Source of the DNA: Bog-950 sp964423405
GTDB taxonomy: Bacteria > Bacteroidota > Bacteroidia > Chitinophagales > LD1
Direction of reading: 5' to 3'
Length of the DNA stretch: 64,000 nt
NCBI GenBank assembly: GCA_964423405.1
Contig: CAYREY010000017.1
Coordinates: 3,390 to 67,389, forward strand
Notes under the pieces: generated by a model
The model's database searches: none
What the model saw: the letters and a program-made list of their open reading frames with translations, nothing else
What the model was told of the DNA's origin: nothing
Shown: positions 51,999 to 61,682 of the stretch, one piece after another
How the letters are laid out: the number at the start of each line of letters is the position of its first letter
Position numbering within the stretch: the stretch's first letter is position 1
Made by a program: the position numbers and the translations under genes

Positions 51999-52376
51999 AT
52001 GCAGTTGGATGAAGAACTTTACCGCTCGCTACATGAAGACCTGGATGTTTGCCGCGATTTTATACGGCAGATAGCCAGTGGCATGATAAAAGGCGATGTA
52101 AGCAAGTACCCCATATTTGTGGCCTTGCGTGGCGAAAGCGATATAGACCTGGGGTTGCCTATTATAGGCCGCAACGATTTTGACATCAGCTGGAATTTCA
52201 ACGCCTCGCATCTGGAAGAGTTTGTAGCCAAAGGTGTGGTAGCCCGCGATAAGGCACAGGAGTTTATACAAGCCTATAAAAACCCGGCCGAGTTTATGTG
52301 TGTGTTTGTAGCTGAAGAAACTTCGGGCAGCTTTGTGTTTATGCCCTACTTTAAAGACCGCGCCAGTCTTAACTAA
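51999..52376 (+). CDS. small cytoplasmic protein of unknown function
   Basis: A 125-residue protein with no signal peptide or membrane segment. It has a helical N-terminus (LDEELYRSLHEDLDVCRDFI) followed by a beta-rich part with FVALRGESDIDLGLPIIG, SWNFNASHLEEF and FMCVFVAEETSGSFVFMPY. The composition is coding-like and the start follows an AT-rich promoter region, so I believe it is real. I do not recognise the family. Confidence 0.7.
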   Translation: MQLDEELYRSLHEDLDVCRDFIRQIASGMIKGDVSKYPIFVALRGESDIDLGLPIIGRNDFDISWNFNASHLEEFVAKGVVARDKAQEFIQAYKNPAEFMCVFVAEETSGSFVFMPYFKDRASLN

Positions 52377-52491
52377 AGCTACAATTAACCATTAAGAACT
52401 TTAAGAGGCATTAAGAATAACGTATAGAAATCATACGCTGTGTTACTACACCCACTATGCTCACCACTATTGCAATGGCTAACGGGCAAAA

Positions 52492-52878
52492 TCAATTAAG
52501 CAACATGGGGGCCACCAGTTTAAACGCGGGTATCTTTACCTCAAACTCTTTACGCAAGGGTTTATTCTCAAAAATGTAAATGCCTTCCATTTTGCCTATG
52601 CCGGTGGCCAGGTTGCAACCGCTTACATACTGAAACGAATCGCCGGGGTACAGCACAGGCTGGCGGCCTACCACGCCTTCGCCATCTACCAGGCGTACAC
52701 CCAGGGTAGAGTCCGATATCTTCCACTTACGGCGTAGTAGCTGCACCGTAAAATTATTGTGGTTAAATATGGTAATATGGTAGTTAAAGAAGAATTCATT
52801 TCTCAGTATGTCGGAATGTTCCGGCTGAAAAATAGTTTCTACCTGTACCTCTATGCCCGATGTTATTAATGTTTCCAT
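52492..52878 (-). CDS. apaG: ApaG domain protein
   Basis: A 128-residue ApaG protein, a fibronectin-III-like fold of uncertain biochemical role that has been linked to cobalt/magnesium homeostasis in enterobacteria. The core signature is present: NHNNFTVQLLRRKWKI, then GEGVVGRQPVLYPGDSFQY, SGCNLATGIGKMEGIY. The length fits the stand-alone form. It lies between the small unknown protein (convergent) and gmk, with no operon partner. Confidence 0.94.
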   Translation of the reverse strand: METLITSGIEVQVETIFQPEHSDILRNEFFFNYHITIFNHNNFTVQLLRRKWKISDSTLGVRLVDGEGVVGRQPVLYPGDSFQYVSGCNLATGIGKMEGIYIFENKPLRKEFEVKIPAFKLVAPMLLN

Positions 52879-52990
52879 ACGCCCCTTGTTATCGCTACAT
52901 GAAAGTAATGGCTCTTTTTAAAAAAGCAAAGGCCACACAGCAATTAACAATTTAATACTGTATGGCCTTTGGTTAATACTATTTACCCTG

Positions 52991-53608
52991 TTAGTGCACG
53001 TGCACGGTTTGCGGTTTCAGAAAGTTAGTAATGTGGTTTTTAACCCGCATGTAAGCGGTGTCAAAATCGTGGTTTACTACCACCTTGTCAAACTTATCGG
53101 CATAGCCCAGTTCTTCCTCGCTACGCTTAATACGGGCTTTCAGGCTTTTGTCGTTTTCGGTACCACGCCCTTTAAGCCTGTTCACCAGCGACTCTTTAGA
53201 CGGAGGGGCAATAAAAATAGTCAGGCAGTCATCGCCATATTGCTTTTTAAGGTTAAGGGCCCCTTTCACGTCTATATCAAACAGTACCACCTTGCGTTGG
53301 TTCCATATCTTCTCTACCTCTGCTTTCAGCGTGCCGTAAAATTTGCCGGGGTACACCTCTTCATACTCTACAAACTCGCCGGCAGCTACGCGGCGTTTAA
53401 ACTCATCTACCGATACAAAGTGGTAGTGGTCGCCATCGTGCTCGCCGCTGCGTTTTTCGCGGGTAGTGCACGAGGTTGAAAATGACAGATTAGGGTGGTG
53501 CTGTAGCACTTTACGTACTATGGTAGATTTTCCCGCTCCGCTGGGGGCTGTAATTACCACCAGCTTGCGGGGTGGTATCAGTACTCTGGTAAATGAATGT
53601 CCGCTCAT
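52991..53608 (-). CDS. gmk: guanylate kinase
   Basis: Gmk, 205 residues, phosphorylates GMP to GDP. The start at 53608 (MSGHSFTRVLIPPRKLVV) fits better than one at 53665. P-loop APSGAGKSTIV, the GMP-binding strand SFSTSCTTREKRSGEHDG, YHFVSVDEF, FVEYEEVYPGKFYGT and the LFDIDVKGAL segment are all present. It follows yicC on the same strand with an 80-base gap; the yicC-gmk pair is widely conserved. Confidence 0.95.
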   Translation of the reverse strand: MSGHSFTRVLIPPRKLVVITAPSGAGKSTIVRKVLQHHPNLSFSTSCTTREKRSGEHDGDHYHFVSVDEFKRRVAAGEFVEYEEVYPGKFYGTLKAEVEKIWNQRKVVLFDIDVKGALNLKKQYGDDCLTIFIAPPSKESLVNRLKGRGTENDKSLKARIKRSEEELGYADKFDKVVVNHDFDTAYMRVKNHITNFLKPQTVHVH

Positions 53609-53688
53609 TGTATTATTGTATTGTCTTAATTCTCTTATGTAGTAGAAATTGTATTCTGTATTCAAGTCCCCTTCAGGGGATTTAGGGG

Positions 53689-54567
53689 TTATAGAATATT
53701 ATTGGTCTGCTCTTTTATCTTCTCCAGTTCGTCCTTCATGTTCACTACTATCTTCTGCATGGTAGCATCGTTGGCTTTAGAGCCTACAGTGTTTATTTCG
53801 CGGCCCAGCTCCTGCGCTATAAAATTTAGCTTACGGCCCTTTAGTTCTTCCTTATCAGTCAGGCAGTTTCTAAAATACTCGCAGTGCGATTTTAAACGCG
53901 TCAACTCTTCGGTTATATCCAGTTTCTCTATGTAGTAAATAACCTCCTGCTCAAACCGGTTAGCATCAATTTTATCCTTTGGTATAAAATTCTCCAGGTT
54001 GTTTTTCAGTCTTTCCCGTATTTCAACTACCCGGCGTTTATCCTCATTCTGTAGCTCGCCCGATAGCTTTTCTATATTACCTATACGCAGGGTAAGCTCG
54101 GTCAGCAGCGATTTACCTTCATTAATCCTGAACGACTCTACCTCGGCAATTGCTTTAGATAGTATTTCTTCTATCCGCTTCAGTTCGTCCTCGCTGGCCT
54201 CTTCATGGCTCTCGCCAATTACGTCGGGCATTTTCATAATGGTAGGCAGCAGGTTATCGGTGCTGGCGCCCACTTCGTTGGCTATGGCCCTGAACTCTTC
54301 AAAGTACGATTTAATCAACTCCTTATTAAGCGATAACTCGCTGGCGGCAGTGTTGTTTTCCAGTGTAATGTAAATATCTACTTTGCCGCGTTGCAGGGTG
54401 CTATTGGCTTTGTTGCGCAAGGCGTATTCGTACTCGCGGTATTTGCTGGGCAGCTTTATGCTAAGGTCAAGGCCCTTCTGGCTGTTGAGCGATTTAATCT
54501 CAACATTTACGGTGCGTTCGTCTATTTGGCCGCTGGCTTTACCAAAGCCCGTCATCGATTTTAGCAT
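53689..54567 (-). CDS. yicC: YicC family endoribonuclease
   Basis: A 292-residue YicC protein. E. coli YicC is an RNase that helps degrade the RyhB small RNA. The family N-terminus MLKSMTGFGKA and the motif NVEIKSLNSQKGLDL are present, and the C-terminus has the conserved FIAQELGREINTVGSKAND with MKDELEKIKEQTNNI at the end. It lies upstream of gmk, an order that is conserved in many bacteria. Confidence 0.94.
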   Translation of the reverse strand: MLKSMTGFGKASGQIDERTVNVEIKSLNSQKGLDLSIKLPSKYREYEYALRNKANSTLQRGKVDIYITLENNTAASELSLNKELIKSYFEEFRAIANEVGASTDNLLPTIMKMPDVIGESHEEASEDELKRIEEILSKAIAEVESFRINEGKSLLTELTLRIGNIEKLSGELQNEDKRRVVEIRERLKNNLENFIPKDKIDANRFEQEVIYYIEKLDITEELTRLKSHCEYFRNCLTDKEELKGRKLNFIAQELGREINTVGSKANDATMQKIVVNMKDELEKIKEQTNNIL

Positions 54568-54610
54568 GGGGCGAAGTTAACAGACAATAGACAATAGGCA
54601 ATAGGGAAAC

Positions 54611-55546
54611 CTACTCCATTATCATATCATCGCTATCGGGTTCTTTATCGGGTCGGTTAAACATTTTTACCCCACCTGCAAACGATACCAGGTACACCCC
54701 GCTGAAAATTAATACCGCCGAAAGTACCTTCTCGAATGTAATCACATCTTTACCCAGCGATATAGAAATAATAGTGGCAATAGCCGGTTGCAGGTAAATA
54801 TACGCCCCTACCACACTGCTGTGCACCTCGCGCAGGGCCAGCATGTTAAGCAGGTAGGCTAAAAAGGTGGTACACACTACCACAAAGGCGGTAGCTGCCC
54901 AGGTTTGCGCCGTAAAAGTATGCCACTGCACCTCGCCCAGTTGCTGGTAGCCAAACAGCGTAACCGGTATAAGCCCGAACAGGAAAACCCATTTGATAAC
55001 CGTTAGCGGATGGTACTTTTTCATGAGCGGGCGCACCATTACCAGGTATATGGCATACGAGGTGGCATTTACCAGTATAAACAAATCGCCCAGCAGGGTG
55101 TCGCTGCTAAAGTTAAACCCTTTGCCGGCCAGTATTACCAGCGCACCGCTAAGCCCTATAACCAGGCCTGTAATTTTTTGCCAGATAGCTTTTTCGTGCG
55201 ATAGAAAGAAAGAGATAACAAACACCAGTATGGGTGTCATTATCATTATGAGCGCGGCATTGATGGGGGTGGTTATACTCAGCCCCTTAAAAAACATCTC
55301 CTGGTTTATTACCACACCAAACATACCACAGGCCATCAGCAACAGAAAATCCTTTTTCTCTACTTTCTCTTTCAGCCAAAACCAGTGTAGTATAAAGAAC
55401 AAAGTGGTGGTAATACTTACCCGTATAAGTATAAAACCAAAGGGCTTTATAAACTCGGGCATTACCATTTTGGTAACCGTAAAACCAGCCCCATAAAACA
55501 AATTGACTATTAAAAGAAATAAATGCGCCCGTACCGACCTGTTCAT
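54611..55546 (-). CDS. DMT superfamily (EamA) transporter
   Basis: A 311-residue inner-membrane protein with ten predicted helices arranged as two EamA repeats; the second begins near TLLGDLFILVNATSYAIYLV. Motifs such as PEFIKPFGFILIRV and SSVVGAYIYLQPAIATI are typical of drug/metabolite exporters. A charged C-terminal tail (DKEPDSDDMIME) is cytoplasmic. Substrate not determinable. It is a single gene, 43 bases downstream of which yicC starts on the same strand. Confidence 0.9.
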   Translation of the reverse strand: MNRSVRAHLFLLIVNLFYGAGFTVTKMVMPEFIKPFGFILIRVSITTTLFFILHWFWLKEKVEKKDFLLLMACGMFGVVINQEMFFKGLSITTPINAALIMIMTPILVFVISFFLSHEKAIWQKITGLVIGLSGALVILAGKGFNFSSDTLLGDLFILVNATSYAIYLVMVRPLMKKYHPLTVIKWVFLFGLIPVTLFGYQQLGEVQWHTFTAQTWAATAFVVVCTTFLAYLLNMLALREVHSSVVGAYIYLQPAIATIISISLGKDVITFEKVLSAVLIFSGVYLVSFAGGVKMFNRPDKEPDSDDMIME

Positions 55547-55744
55547 TGCGCGGCAAAGATGCTAATGTTTTCAGAACAAGTACACATTTACAAGCAACCG
55601 GTTGTTTATTTTTATCGTTATGTATATAAGAATAAAAAATACTGCCGGGCAGTGCAAAACACTGTATCCTGCAATTTTTAGGCGTAAATTTACAACTGGC
55701 TGCAAAAGTTGCGTTGTTATTTTGTGGTAATAAAATTATACCGT

Positions 55745-57415
55745 ATGAAACGTTTACTACTCCCCGCATGTATGTTAGCTGCTATGCTGGCAAATGCTAC
55801 AGGCAATTTTTCGATGATAGAAATAAACCCCCTGCAGGGCGCCGAGCAGTATTGGTGGAGCGATAGCAGTAAGCGGGTGTACGGAGGCGGTGAGCTAAGC
55901 AACATTACCCAGCTAAACGGCAAACTGTTTTTTACCGGGCAGGACGCCGAAAATAATGAAGAGCTTTGGGTAAGTGACGGCACCGCTGCAGGTACTGTGA
56001 TGGTAAAGGATATTAACCCCAACGGCCCGGCTATGATGGGCAACATTGTAACTATGGGCAACCGCATGTTGTTTATGGCTGCCGATAACAACGATTATGA
56101 TTTTGACCTGTGGGTGAGTGATGGTACCCCTGCCGGTACCACCAAAGTAGCCGAGCTTAACCAGGGTTGGAACGATGCCCTTACAGGCCAGCGTGCAGCT
56201 GTGGTAGGCAATAAACTGCTTTTTTGCACCAACACCGCACTAATGACTACCGATGGCACCCCATCGGGTACCAATACGCTGCTGGCCATACAACAATACA
56301 ACCCGGCACAAGGCTACTGCGAGCTAAACGGCCGCGCTTATTTTATGCTGCCTAACGCACAGGGCAAACCAGAAATATGGATGACCGACGGTACCGCCGG
56401 CGGCACGCAGGTAGCGGTTGACCTAAGCACCACCACCGAGGCTATACAGTATGTTACACAAATGCAATCGTACAATGGTAAGATATACATTATAGGCGCA
56501 GCATCGGGGCAGGGTAATGAGTTGTACACTTTTAACGGTGCGGTTAACGGCCCGGTAAACAAGGTAGTGCTTACCAACGTAGGCAACTCGTACCCCGAGG
56601 CACTTACGGTTTACAATAATCAGTTGTTTTTCCGCGCTGCTAACGAAACCGGCAACAACATTTACCGCTTAACACCGGCCGATGTGGAGCCGCAAATTAT
56701 ACCTACACCGGGTATTATTTATTTTCAGGGTGGCCCATCGTTTGCCAATGGCAATATGTATGTAATAGGCGATGACCAAAGCAGTCTGCACTGGGTACAG
56801 CTTAACGACCTTAGTTTCCACACGCTTAAACTAACCGGCTATGTGCTGCCTAACTACTGGTTTAGTACGGCCAACATACTAACCGGTGATGCGGGCAAAA
56901 TTTTCTTTGCCGCTTATGATAGCATTACCCGCCGCCAGGTATTTGTAGAGAGCGATGGCACACCACTGGGTACTATAGTAACCCTGCCACAGGGTGCCAA
57001 TACCGAACACCCTTTTAATATGCTGATAAGCTGCGGCAGCGCCGATATATTCGATTTTCAGATATGGGGCGACAAAGTGGTAATACCAGCTAATTTTAAT
57101 AATGCCGGCCGCGAACTTTGGTTTTACGAACCACAAAAAACCAGCACCGGTATTAAAGAAACCCTGGCCCGCACCAATGTAGCCGTGTTTCCTAACCCGG
57201 CCAGCAGCCAGCTTAACTTCCGTATAGATGGAGCAGGCTACTGTGAAACCGATGTAACCGTTACAACTGTAGATGGTAAAATAATGTTACAGAAGAAAGT
57301 AGTTGGCGAAACAGAATCGGTAGATGTATCGGGCCTTGCGGCAGGCAACTACTGTATTACTTTTACCAGTGCACAGAAAGCACCTGCTGTAAAGAAATTT
57401 GTAATAGCTAAGTAA
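55745..57415 (+). CDS. T9SS-sorted protein with ELWxSDGTxxGT repeats
   Basis: A 556-residue secreted protein. The ATG at 55745 gives a signal peptide (MKRLLLPACMLAAMLANATG). The mature chain contains five recurring strands of the ELWVSDGTAAGT type (also DLWVSDGTPAGT, ALMTTDGTPSGT, EIWMTDGTAGGT, VFVESDGTPLGT), blade-like units that build a beta-propeller. The C-terminus from about residue 475 (VAVFPNPASSQLNF ... VKKFVIAK) is a T9SS sorting domain. It is likely displayed on the surface or secreted; no enzymatic motif is seen. An AraC-type regulator gene follows on the same strand after 30 bases. Confidence 0.88.
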   Translation: MKRLLLPACMLAAMLANATGNFSMIEINPLQGAEQYWWSDSSKRVYGGGELSNITQLNGKLFFTGQDAENNEELWVSDGTAAGTVMVKDINPNGPAMMGNIVTMGNRMLFMAADNNDYDFDLWVSDGTPAGTTKVAELNQGWNDALTGQRAAVVGNKLLFCTNTALMTTDGTPSGTNTLLAIQQYNPAQGYCELNGRAYFMLPNAQGKPEIWMTDGTAGGTQVAVDLSTTTEAIQYVTQMQSYNGKIYIIGAASGQGNELYTFNGAVNGPVNKVVLTNVGNSYPEALTVYNNQLFFRAANETGNNIYRLTPADVEPQIIPTPGIIYFQGGPSFANGNMYVIGDDQSSLHWVQLNDLSFHTLKLTGYVLPNYWFSTANILTGDAGKIFFAAYDSITRRQVFVESDGTPLGTIVTLPQGANTEHPFNMLISCGSADIFDFQIWGDKVVIPANFNNAGRELWFYEPQKTSTGIKETLARTNVAVFPNPASSQLNFRIDGAGYCETDVTVTTVDGKIMLQKKVVGETESVDVSGLAAGNYCITFTSAQKAPAVKKFVIAK

Positions 57416-57445
57416 TCTATACCTTAACTCTAATAGTAAAAAGCG

Positions 57446-58303
57446 ATGAACAAGAAGCAAAATAAGGCTACCCCTGTTCATCGCTTTTCTAATGCAGGGC
57501 AGGTACACTTTAAGTTTGTAACCATTACCGAAGCAAGTTTTGAGGTACCCGATGTAGAACACCGCCACGGCTACTGGACTGTTTTTGTTTTTCTGGAGGG
57601 TAAGGGCCGCCATGTTATCGACTTTAAAGAAGTACCCATAAAACCCGGCAGTATACATATGGTATTGCCTGGGCAGATACATGCCCTGCATGGCGGCAAA
57701 AATTTTCTGGCCTATGCCCTGATGTTTACCGAAGAATTTTTTTTAATGCGCGATGAAACCATAAAACTACTGATGCGCCTGTTTGGTTTTATGGATGCCG
57801 GCGAAGCGGCAGCCTTTACTATTACCAAAGAAGAAAAAGACTTTTTTACCAGCCTGCTAACGCTGATAAAGCAGGAATATAATAGCCAGAACGCTAACAA
57901 AGGCGCGGTATTGCTCGATCTGCTTTCGGTGTTTATTACCAAATGTATAAGTGCGCTACAGTTGCCGCAGTTAAACCACCAGGCCGATAACTCGCTGGAT
58001 TATATACGCCTGCGCAACGAGGTAGAGCATAACTTTCACACCATACATACCGTAGCCGGCTACGCCGAAAGATTAGGACTTTCTGCCAAACAATTAAATG
58101 AGATATGCCGCCAGAACACCGGCAACACTGCACTTGATTTTATACACGCCCGTATAGTAATAGAGGCCAAGCGCCTGCTCAAGTACAGCGATAAACCCAT
58201 TAAGCAGATTGCCTACGAACTTAACTTTACCGATGCCGCCCACTTTACCAATTTTTTCCGCCAGCGTACCGGCATTACACCCGCAGGGTTTAAAATCAGC
58301 TAA
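57446..58303 (+). CDS. AraC family transcriptional regulator
   Basis: A 285-residue AraC regulator. The N-terminal half is a cupin-like effector domain (VPDVEHRHGYWTVFVF, IKPGSIHMVLPGQIHAL). The C-terminal half holds two helix-turn-helix motifs: VAGYAERLGLSAKQLNEICR and KPIKQIAYELNFTDAAHFTN followed by FFRQRTGITPAGF. The ligand is unknown. The gene is 30 bases from the ELWxSDGT protein gene on the same strand, so it could be co-transcribed with it. Confidence 0.94.
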   Translation: MNKKQNKATPVHRFSNAGQVHFKFVTITEASFEVPDVEHRHGYWTVFVFLEGKGRHVIDFKEVPIKPGSIHMVLPGQIHALHGGKNFLAYALMFTEEFFLMRDETIKLLMRLFGFMDAGEAAAFTITKEEKDFFTSLLTLIKQEYNSQNANKGAVLLDLLSVFITKCISALQLPQLNHQADNSLDYIRLRNEVEHNFHTIHTVAGYAERLGLSAKQLNEICRQNTGNTALDFIHARIVIEAKRLLKYSDKPIKQIAYELNFTDAAHFTNFFRQRTGITPAGFKIS

Positions 58304-58323
58304 AACAACAGTTAGTACCAATA

Positions 58324-58357
58324 AAAAAATGCCACCGGTAACCGGTGGCATTTTTTT
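58324..58357. terminator. bidirectional terminator
   Basis: A perfect 9-base-pair GC-rich stem (58330-58338 with 58342-58350, loop taa) flanked by A6 and T7 separates the AraC gene from the convergent PorE-like gene. Confidence 0.92.
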
Positions 58358-58375
58358 ATTTACGGCCAACAATAG

Positions 58376-61300
58376 TTATTTGGTGGCCGGCATAGCCGTA
58401 GCTTTGTTTTGTATGGCGCGGGCGCGTTTTACTTTTTTCTTTTGGGCTTCTTCTTCGGCAGCCTGTAACTGCTGCTGCTCTTCGGCAGTAAGCTGCTTAA
58501 TTACCTTAAACTCTGTTCTTCTGTTTTTAGCACGGCCATCGGGGTTGTCGGTTCCCGGTGGGTTCTCGTTCAGCTCCAGCGGCTGGCTTTCGCCATAGGC
58601 TTTGCTTTCCAGCCTGTATTGTGATATCTGTTTGCTAAGCAGGTATTTCATTACCGCATCGCTACGGCGCTGGGCCAGTTTCAGGTTGTATTCATCGGTA
58701 CCTTTGCTATCGGTATGCGAACCTACTTCTACCACATATAGTGGGTTTTCATTCATAAAATTCACTACAGTAGCAAGTGTATCCGGGGCATCTTTTTTCA
58801 AGTGGTCTACATTAAACTCCCAATACACTATACCCAACCGCTCGCCCACACGGCTCTTGGCGCCCGGTATCTGTTTCATGTTAAAGTTAACGGTTACCGT
58901 ATCGCTGCTGCGTTTACCCATGGTAGAAACAGTAGCTGTTACATCTTCGTAATATTTGTTGCGTGCTACCAGTTTGTATTTCTGGTCGTGTTTCAGGTCG
59001 AACAGATAGGTGCCTTCGGCAGCGTAGAAAGATTTTAATTCATTACCGCTTACTTCATCATACAGCGTTATCACGCCATTAGGTATTGCTTTGTTGCTGT
59101 CGGTATCGGTTTGTGTACCGGTTACAGCCAGGTAAATTTTATTTAGCTCTACCTGGTAAATATCATCGCTTACAGCGGTGCTCTTTTGGCTGTAAAAACC
59201 ACCGGGGCGGTTACTTACCATAAAGCCAACCGATGCCTGGTCGTTCCACATAAAGTACATATCGTCCAGACTTGAGTTAACCGGCAGGCCCAGGTTCTCC
59301 GGCGCCCCCCACTCACCATCTTTCAGCACCGATTTAAATACATCGGTAGCACCGATATTTACATGGCCATTAGAGCTGAAATAAAGTGTTTGGTTTTTAG
59401 CGTCGTAAAAAGGTGTCATCTCATCGCCGGTAGTGTTGATAGACCCACCAATTGGCTGTGGCTTACCCAGTGTACCATCGCTGTTTAATTTAGCATAGTA
59501 AATATCCATGCCCTTGCCGCTACGGTCCGATGCAAAGTAAAGCACATCTTCGCCGGCAGGGTTTTTACCCAACGATGGATGCGTAGTGGTAAAGCCTTCG
59601 GCATTCACATTTTTAATTTCCTCGCCGGCTGCCCAGCCATCGGCACCAAAAGTACCACGGTAAATTTTACAGCGCATACGCTGTACATCATCCTGTAAAC
59701 ATTGTGTGTAATACATGGTTTTGCCATCTTCGGTAAAGGCGGCATTGCCGGTGTGGGCTTTTACGTTGTTTACCTCGCCTTTCACCTCTTCGCTCTTTAC
59801 CCAGGTGTTGCCTTTGCGGGTGGCCTGGTATATTCTAGAGAAAGTACCGTACTTCTCTTTCTTATTTTCCATTATCACCTTATCGCTGGCCCACGAACCG
59901 AAATACAGCGTATTGGCATCTTTCAAAAACGGTGAGTAATCGGTAAACGGTAGATTGATAGCCTCACTCAGGTGCTGTGTTTTATAATATTTCAGGTCGG
60001 TGTTTTTCTGTAATTCTACAGCCAGGTCGCAACCCTGTGCTTCCAGGTTGGCATTTTTGCGTTGTTCAGCCAGTTCGGGTACATCTTTAGCCAGTCGGTT
60101 AAACTTGTTAAAGTTTTCCTTAGCCACATCGTAGTTGCCCAGATACTTTTCGGTAAGGGCATACTGGTACAAGGCAAACAGGTTTTTATGTTTTGCCGAA
60201 TCCATATCAACCAGTGTTTTGTAATACTTGTTGGCAGCAGTGTAGTCGCGCATTAAAAAGTATCCATCGGCCAGTGGCTGATTAATAAATGTCTTTTTAG
60301 GTTTTTTGCCCAGTGCGGCTTCATAGTAACGCAGCCCATTGCTGATGCTGCCCCGCTGAAACAGTTTTTTACCCAGGCGTTTATTGCGGCCAAAGCCACC
60401 GGTGCCCGGAGCTGGCAATTCTTTTACCTTTTCTTTGCTGGTTGCCGTTACCTCATCCAGTTGCTCAGGCACTTTTCGTGGCTCTATCACCACCGGTTCG
60501 GCTACCTGTACCGGTTTGTTTATTTTAATAGGTTCAATCTTTACCGGTTCGCTTACTACCGGTTGTGCGGCTGGCGGCGCCGGGGCTGTAGTGGTAGCTG
60601 GTTTGGGTTCTTCTTTCTTTGCAGGCGCTGTAGTGGTAGCAGGCTTGGCCTCTTCTTTCTTAGGTTCTGATTTAGCTGGTGCTGTGGTTGTAGTAGCAGG
60701 CTTGCTCTCCTCTTTCTTTGCAGGTGCGGTTGTGGTAGCAGGCTTTGCTTCTTCCTTTTTAGGTTCAGTTTTGGCAGGTGCCGTAGTAGCAGGTTTTGGT
60801 TCTTCCTTTACCGCTGTGGTTTTAGCTGGCTCGGCAGCAGGTTTATTCTCTGTTTTTGCTGGCGCACTGGTGGCGGGCTTAGCTTCCTCTTTTTTAGGTT
60901 CGGTTTTAGTAGCCGGTTTCGGTTCTTCTTTTACAGCGGTGGTCTTTGCCGGTTCAGTTTTAGCCGGCTTAGGTTCCTCTTTGCCTTTGGCCGGGGCATT
61001 AGCTTTTGCGGCTTCTTTGGCAGCCTCGGCTGCTTTTTGCTCAGCGGCCAATTGCTCGGCAGCGCGTTGTTCGGCTGCTCTCTTCTCTTCGGCAGCTTTT
61101 AATTCTGCGGCCTTTTGTTCAGCCGCTTTCTGCTCGGCAGCACGGCGTTCTGCCGCTTCTTTTTCTATTGCTTTACGCTCGGCTTCGCGTTGTTCGGCGG
61201 CTTTTTTCTCCGCAGCCGCTTTTTTCTCCGCAGCCCTACGCTCAGCTTCTACTCGCTCGGCTTCTTCTTTGGCTTCGGCAGCCAGCTCGGCTTTGCTTTT

Positions 61301-61462
61301 CTTTACCGGCTTTTTTTTCCATTTGCTGCTTTCTTTCATCTCCAGCGATGGAGAGTTTTTCAGCTGTTCCAGTTCTTCTTTACTTTGGGCTTTGGCACTA
61401 TAGGTGCCAACCAGTTGAAATACCGCTGCAAAAAAAGCGGCTAATAGTAACTTATGCTTCAT
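58376..61462 (-). CDS. PorE-like OmpA protein with TPR, PD40 propeller, CRD and very long Lys/Ala/Glu/Pro tract
   Basis: A 1028-residue exported protein. After the signal peptide it has a charged, Ala-rich helical region (about 54-150) and then repeats of the TxAPAKxEEPKPA kind up to about residue 300. TPR repeats follow at about 365-470, a PD40/WD40-like propeller at 507-754 (TDYSPFLKDANTLYFGSW), a carboxypeptidase-regulatory-like domain at about 777-847, and an OmpA peptidoglycan-binding domain at 874-984 (VEVGSHTDSKGTDEYN). The TPR-PD40-CRD-OmpA order is that of PorE, a T9SS-associated lipoprotein. Here there is no lipobox, and the extra N-terminal tract is long enough to cross the periplasm. 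Several paralogues usually exist per genome. Confidence 0.88.
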   Translation of the reverse strand: MKHKLLLAAFFAAVFQLVGTYSAKAQSKEELEQLKNSPSLEMKESSKWKKKPVKKSKAELAAEAKEEAERVEAERRAAEKKAAAEKKAAEQREAERKAIEKEAAERRAAEQKAAEQKAAELKAAEEKRAAEQRAAEQLAAEQKAAEAAKEAAKANAPAKGKEEPKPAKTEPAKTTAVKEEPKPATKTEPKKEEAKPATSAPAKTENKPAAEPAKTTAVKEEPKPATTAPAKTEPKKEEAKPATTTAPAKKEESKPATTTTAPAKSEPKKEEAKPATTTAPAKKEEPKPATTTAPAPPAAQPVVSEPVKIEPIKINKPVQVAEPVVIEPRKVPEQLDEVTATSKEKVKELPAPGTGGFGRNKRLGKKLFQRGSISNGLRYYEAALGKKPKKTFINQPLADGYFLMRDYTAANKYYKTLVDMDSAKHKNLFALYQYALTEKYLGNYDVAKENFNKFNRLAKDVPELAEQRKNANLEAQGCDLAVELQKNTDLKYYKTQHLSEAINLPFTDYSPFLKDANTLYFGSWASDKVIMENKKEKYGTFSRIYQATRKGNTWVKSEEVKGEVNNVKAHTGNAAFTEDGKTMYYTQCLQDDVQRMRCKIYRGTFGADGWAAGEEIKNVNAEGFTTTHPSLGKNPAGEDVLYFASDRSGKGMDIYYAKLNSDGTLGKPQPIGGSINTTGDEMTPFYDAKNQTLYFSSNGHVNIGATDVFKSVLKDGEWGAPENLGLPVNSSLDDMYFMWNDQASVGFMVSNRPGGFYSQKSTAVSDDIYQVELNKIYLAVTGTQTDTDSNKAIPNGVITLYDEVSGNELKSFYAAEGTYLFDLKHDQKYKLVARNKYYEDVTATVSTMGKRSSDTVTVNFNMKQIPGAKSRVGERLGIVYWEFNVDHLKKDAPDTLATVVNFMNENPLYVVEVGSHTDSKGTDEYNLKLAQRRSDAVMKYLLSKQISQYRLESKAYGESQPLELNENPPGTDNPDGRAKNRRTEFKVIKQLTAEEQQQLQAAEEEAQKKKVKRARAIQNKATAMPATK
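60550..61300 (-). repeat. low-complexity coding repeat (Lys/Ala/Glu, then Pro/Lys/Thr)
   Basis: The DNA encodes imperfect tandem units of the EEPKPATTTAPAK kind preceded by AEQKAAE-type heptad-like units. Copies differ in number and order, so slipped-strand length change is likely. It lies within the PorE-like gene. Confidence 0.75.
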
Positions 61463-61682
61463 AATTGTGGTTATGATTTGATAGGGAGGCCGAAGATAGA
61501 AAAAGCGTTGTGATGTTAAAACGCGACATGCCCTCTGGCCGGGTAATCTGGTTTGAGGTAGCTTACAAAGTGTTAATTATCAAAACATTGTAATGGCCTT
61601 TTAAAGTGCTATTAGTTGGTAGATAAACCTGGCTTTTAAGCCCATGCTCATATTTATTTACATTTAGGCTTTACGTATAAAA

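Noticed and set aside
60384..61403. 339-residue open frame antisense to the PorE-like gene, rich in Ala, Gly, Ser and Phe
   Set aside because: It exists only because the opposite strand encodes Lys/Ala/Glu/Pro repeats without stop codons in this frame; it has no start context and no family resemblance.
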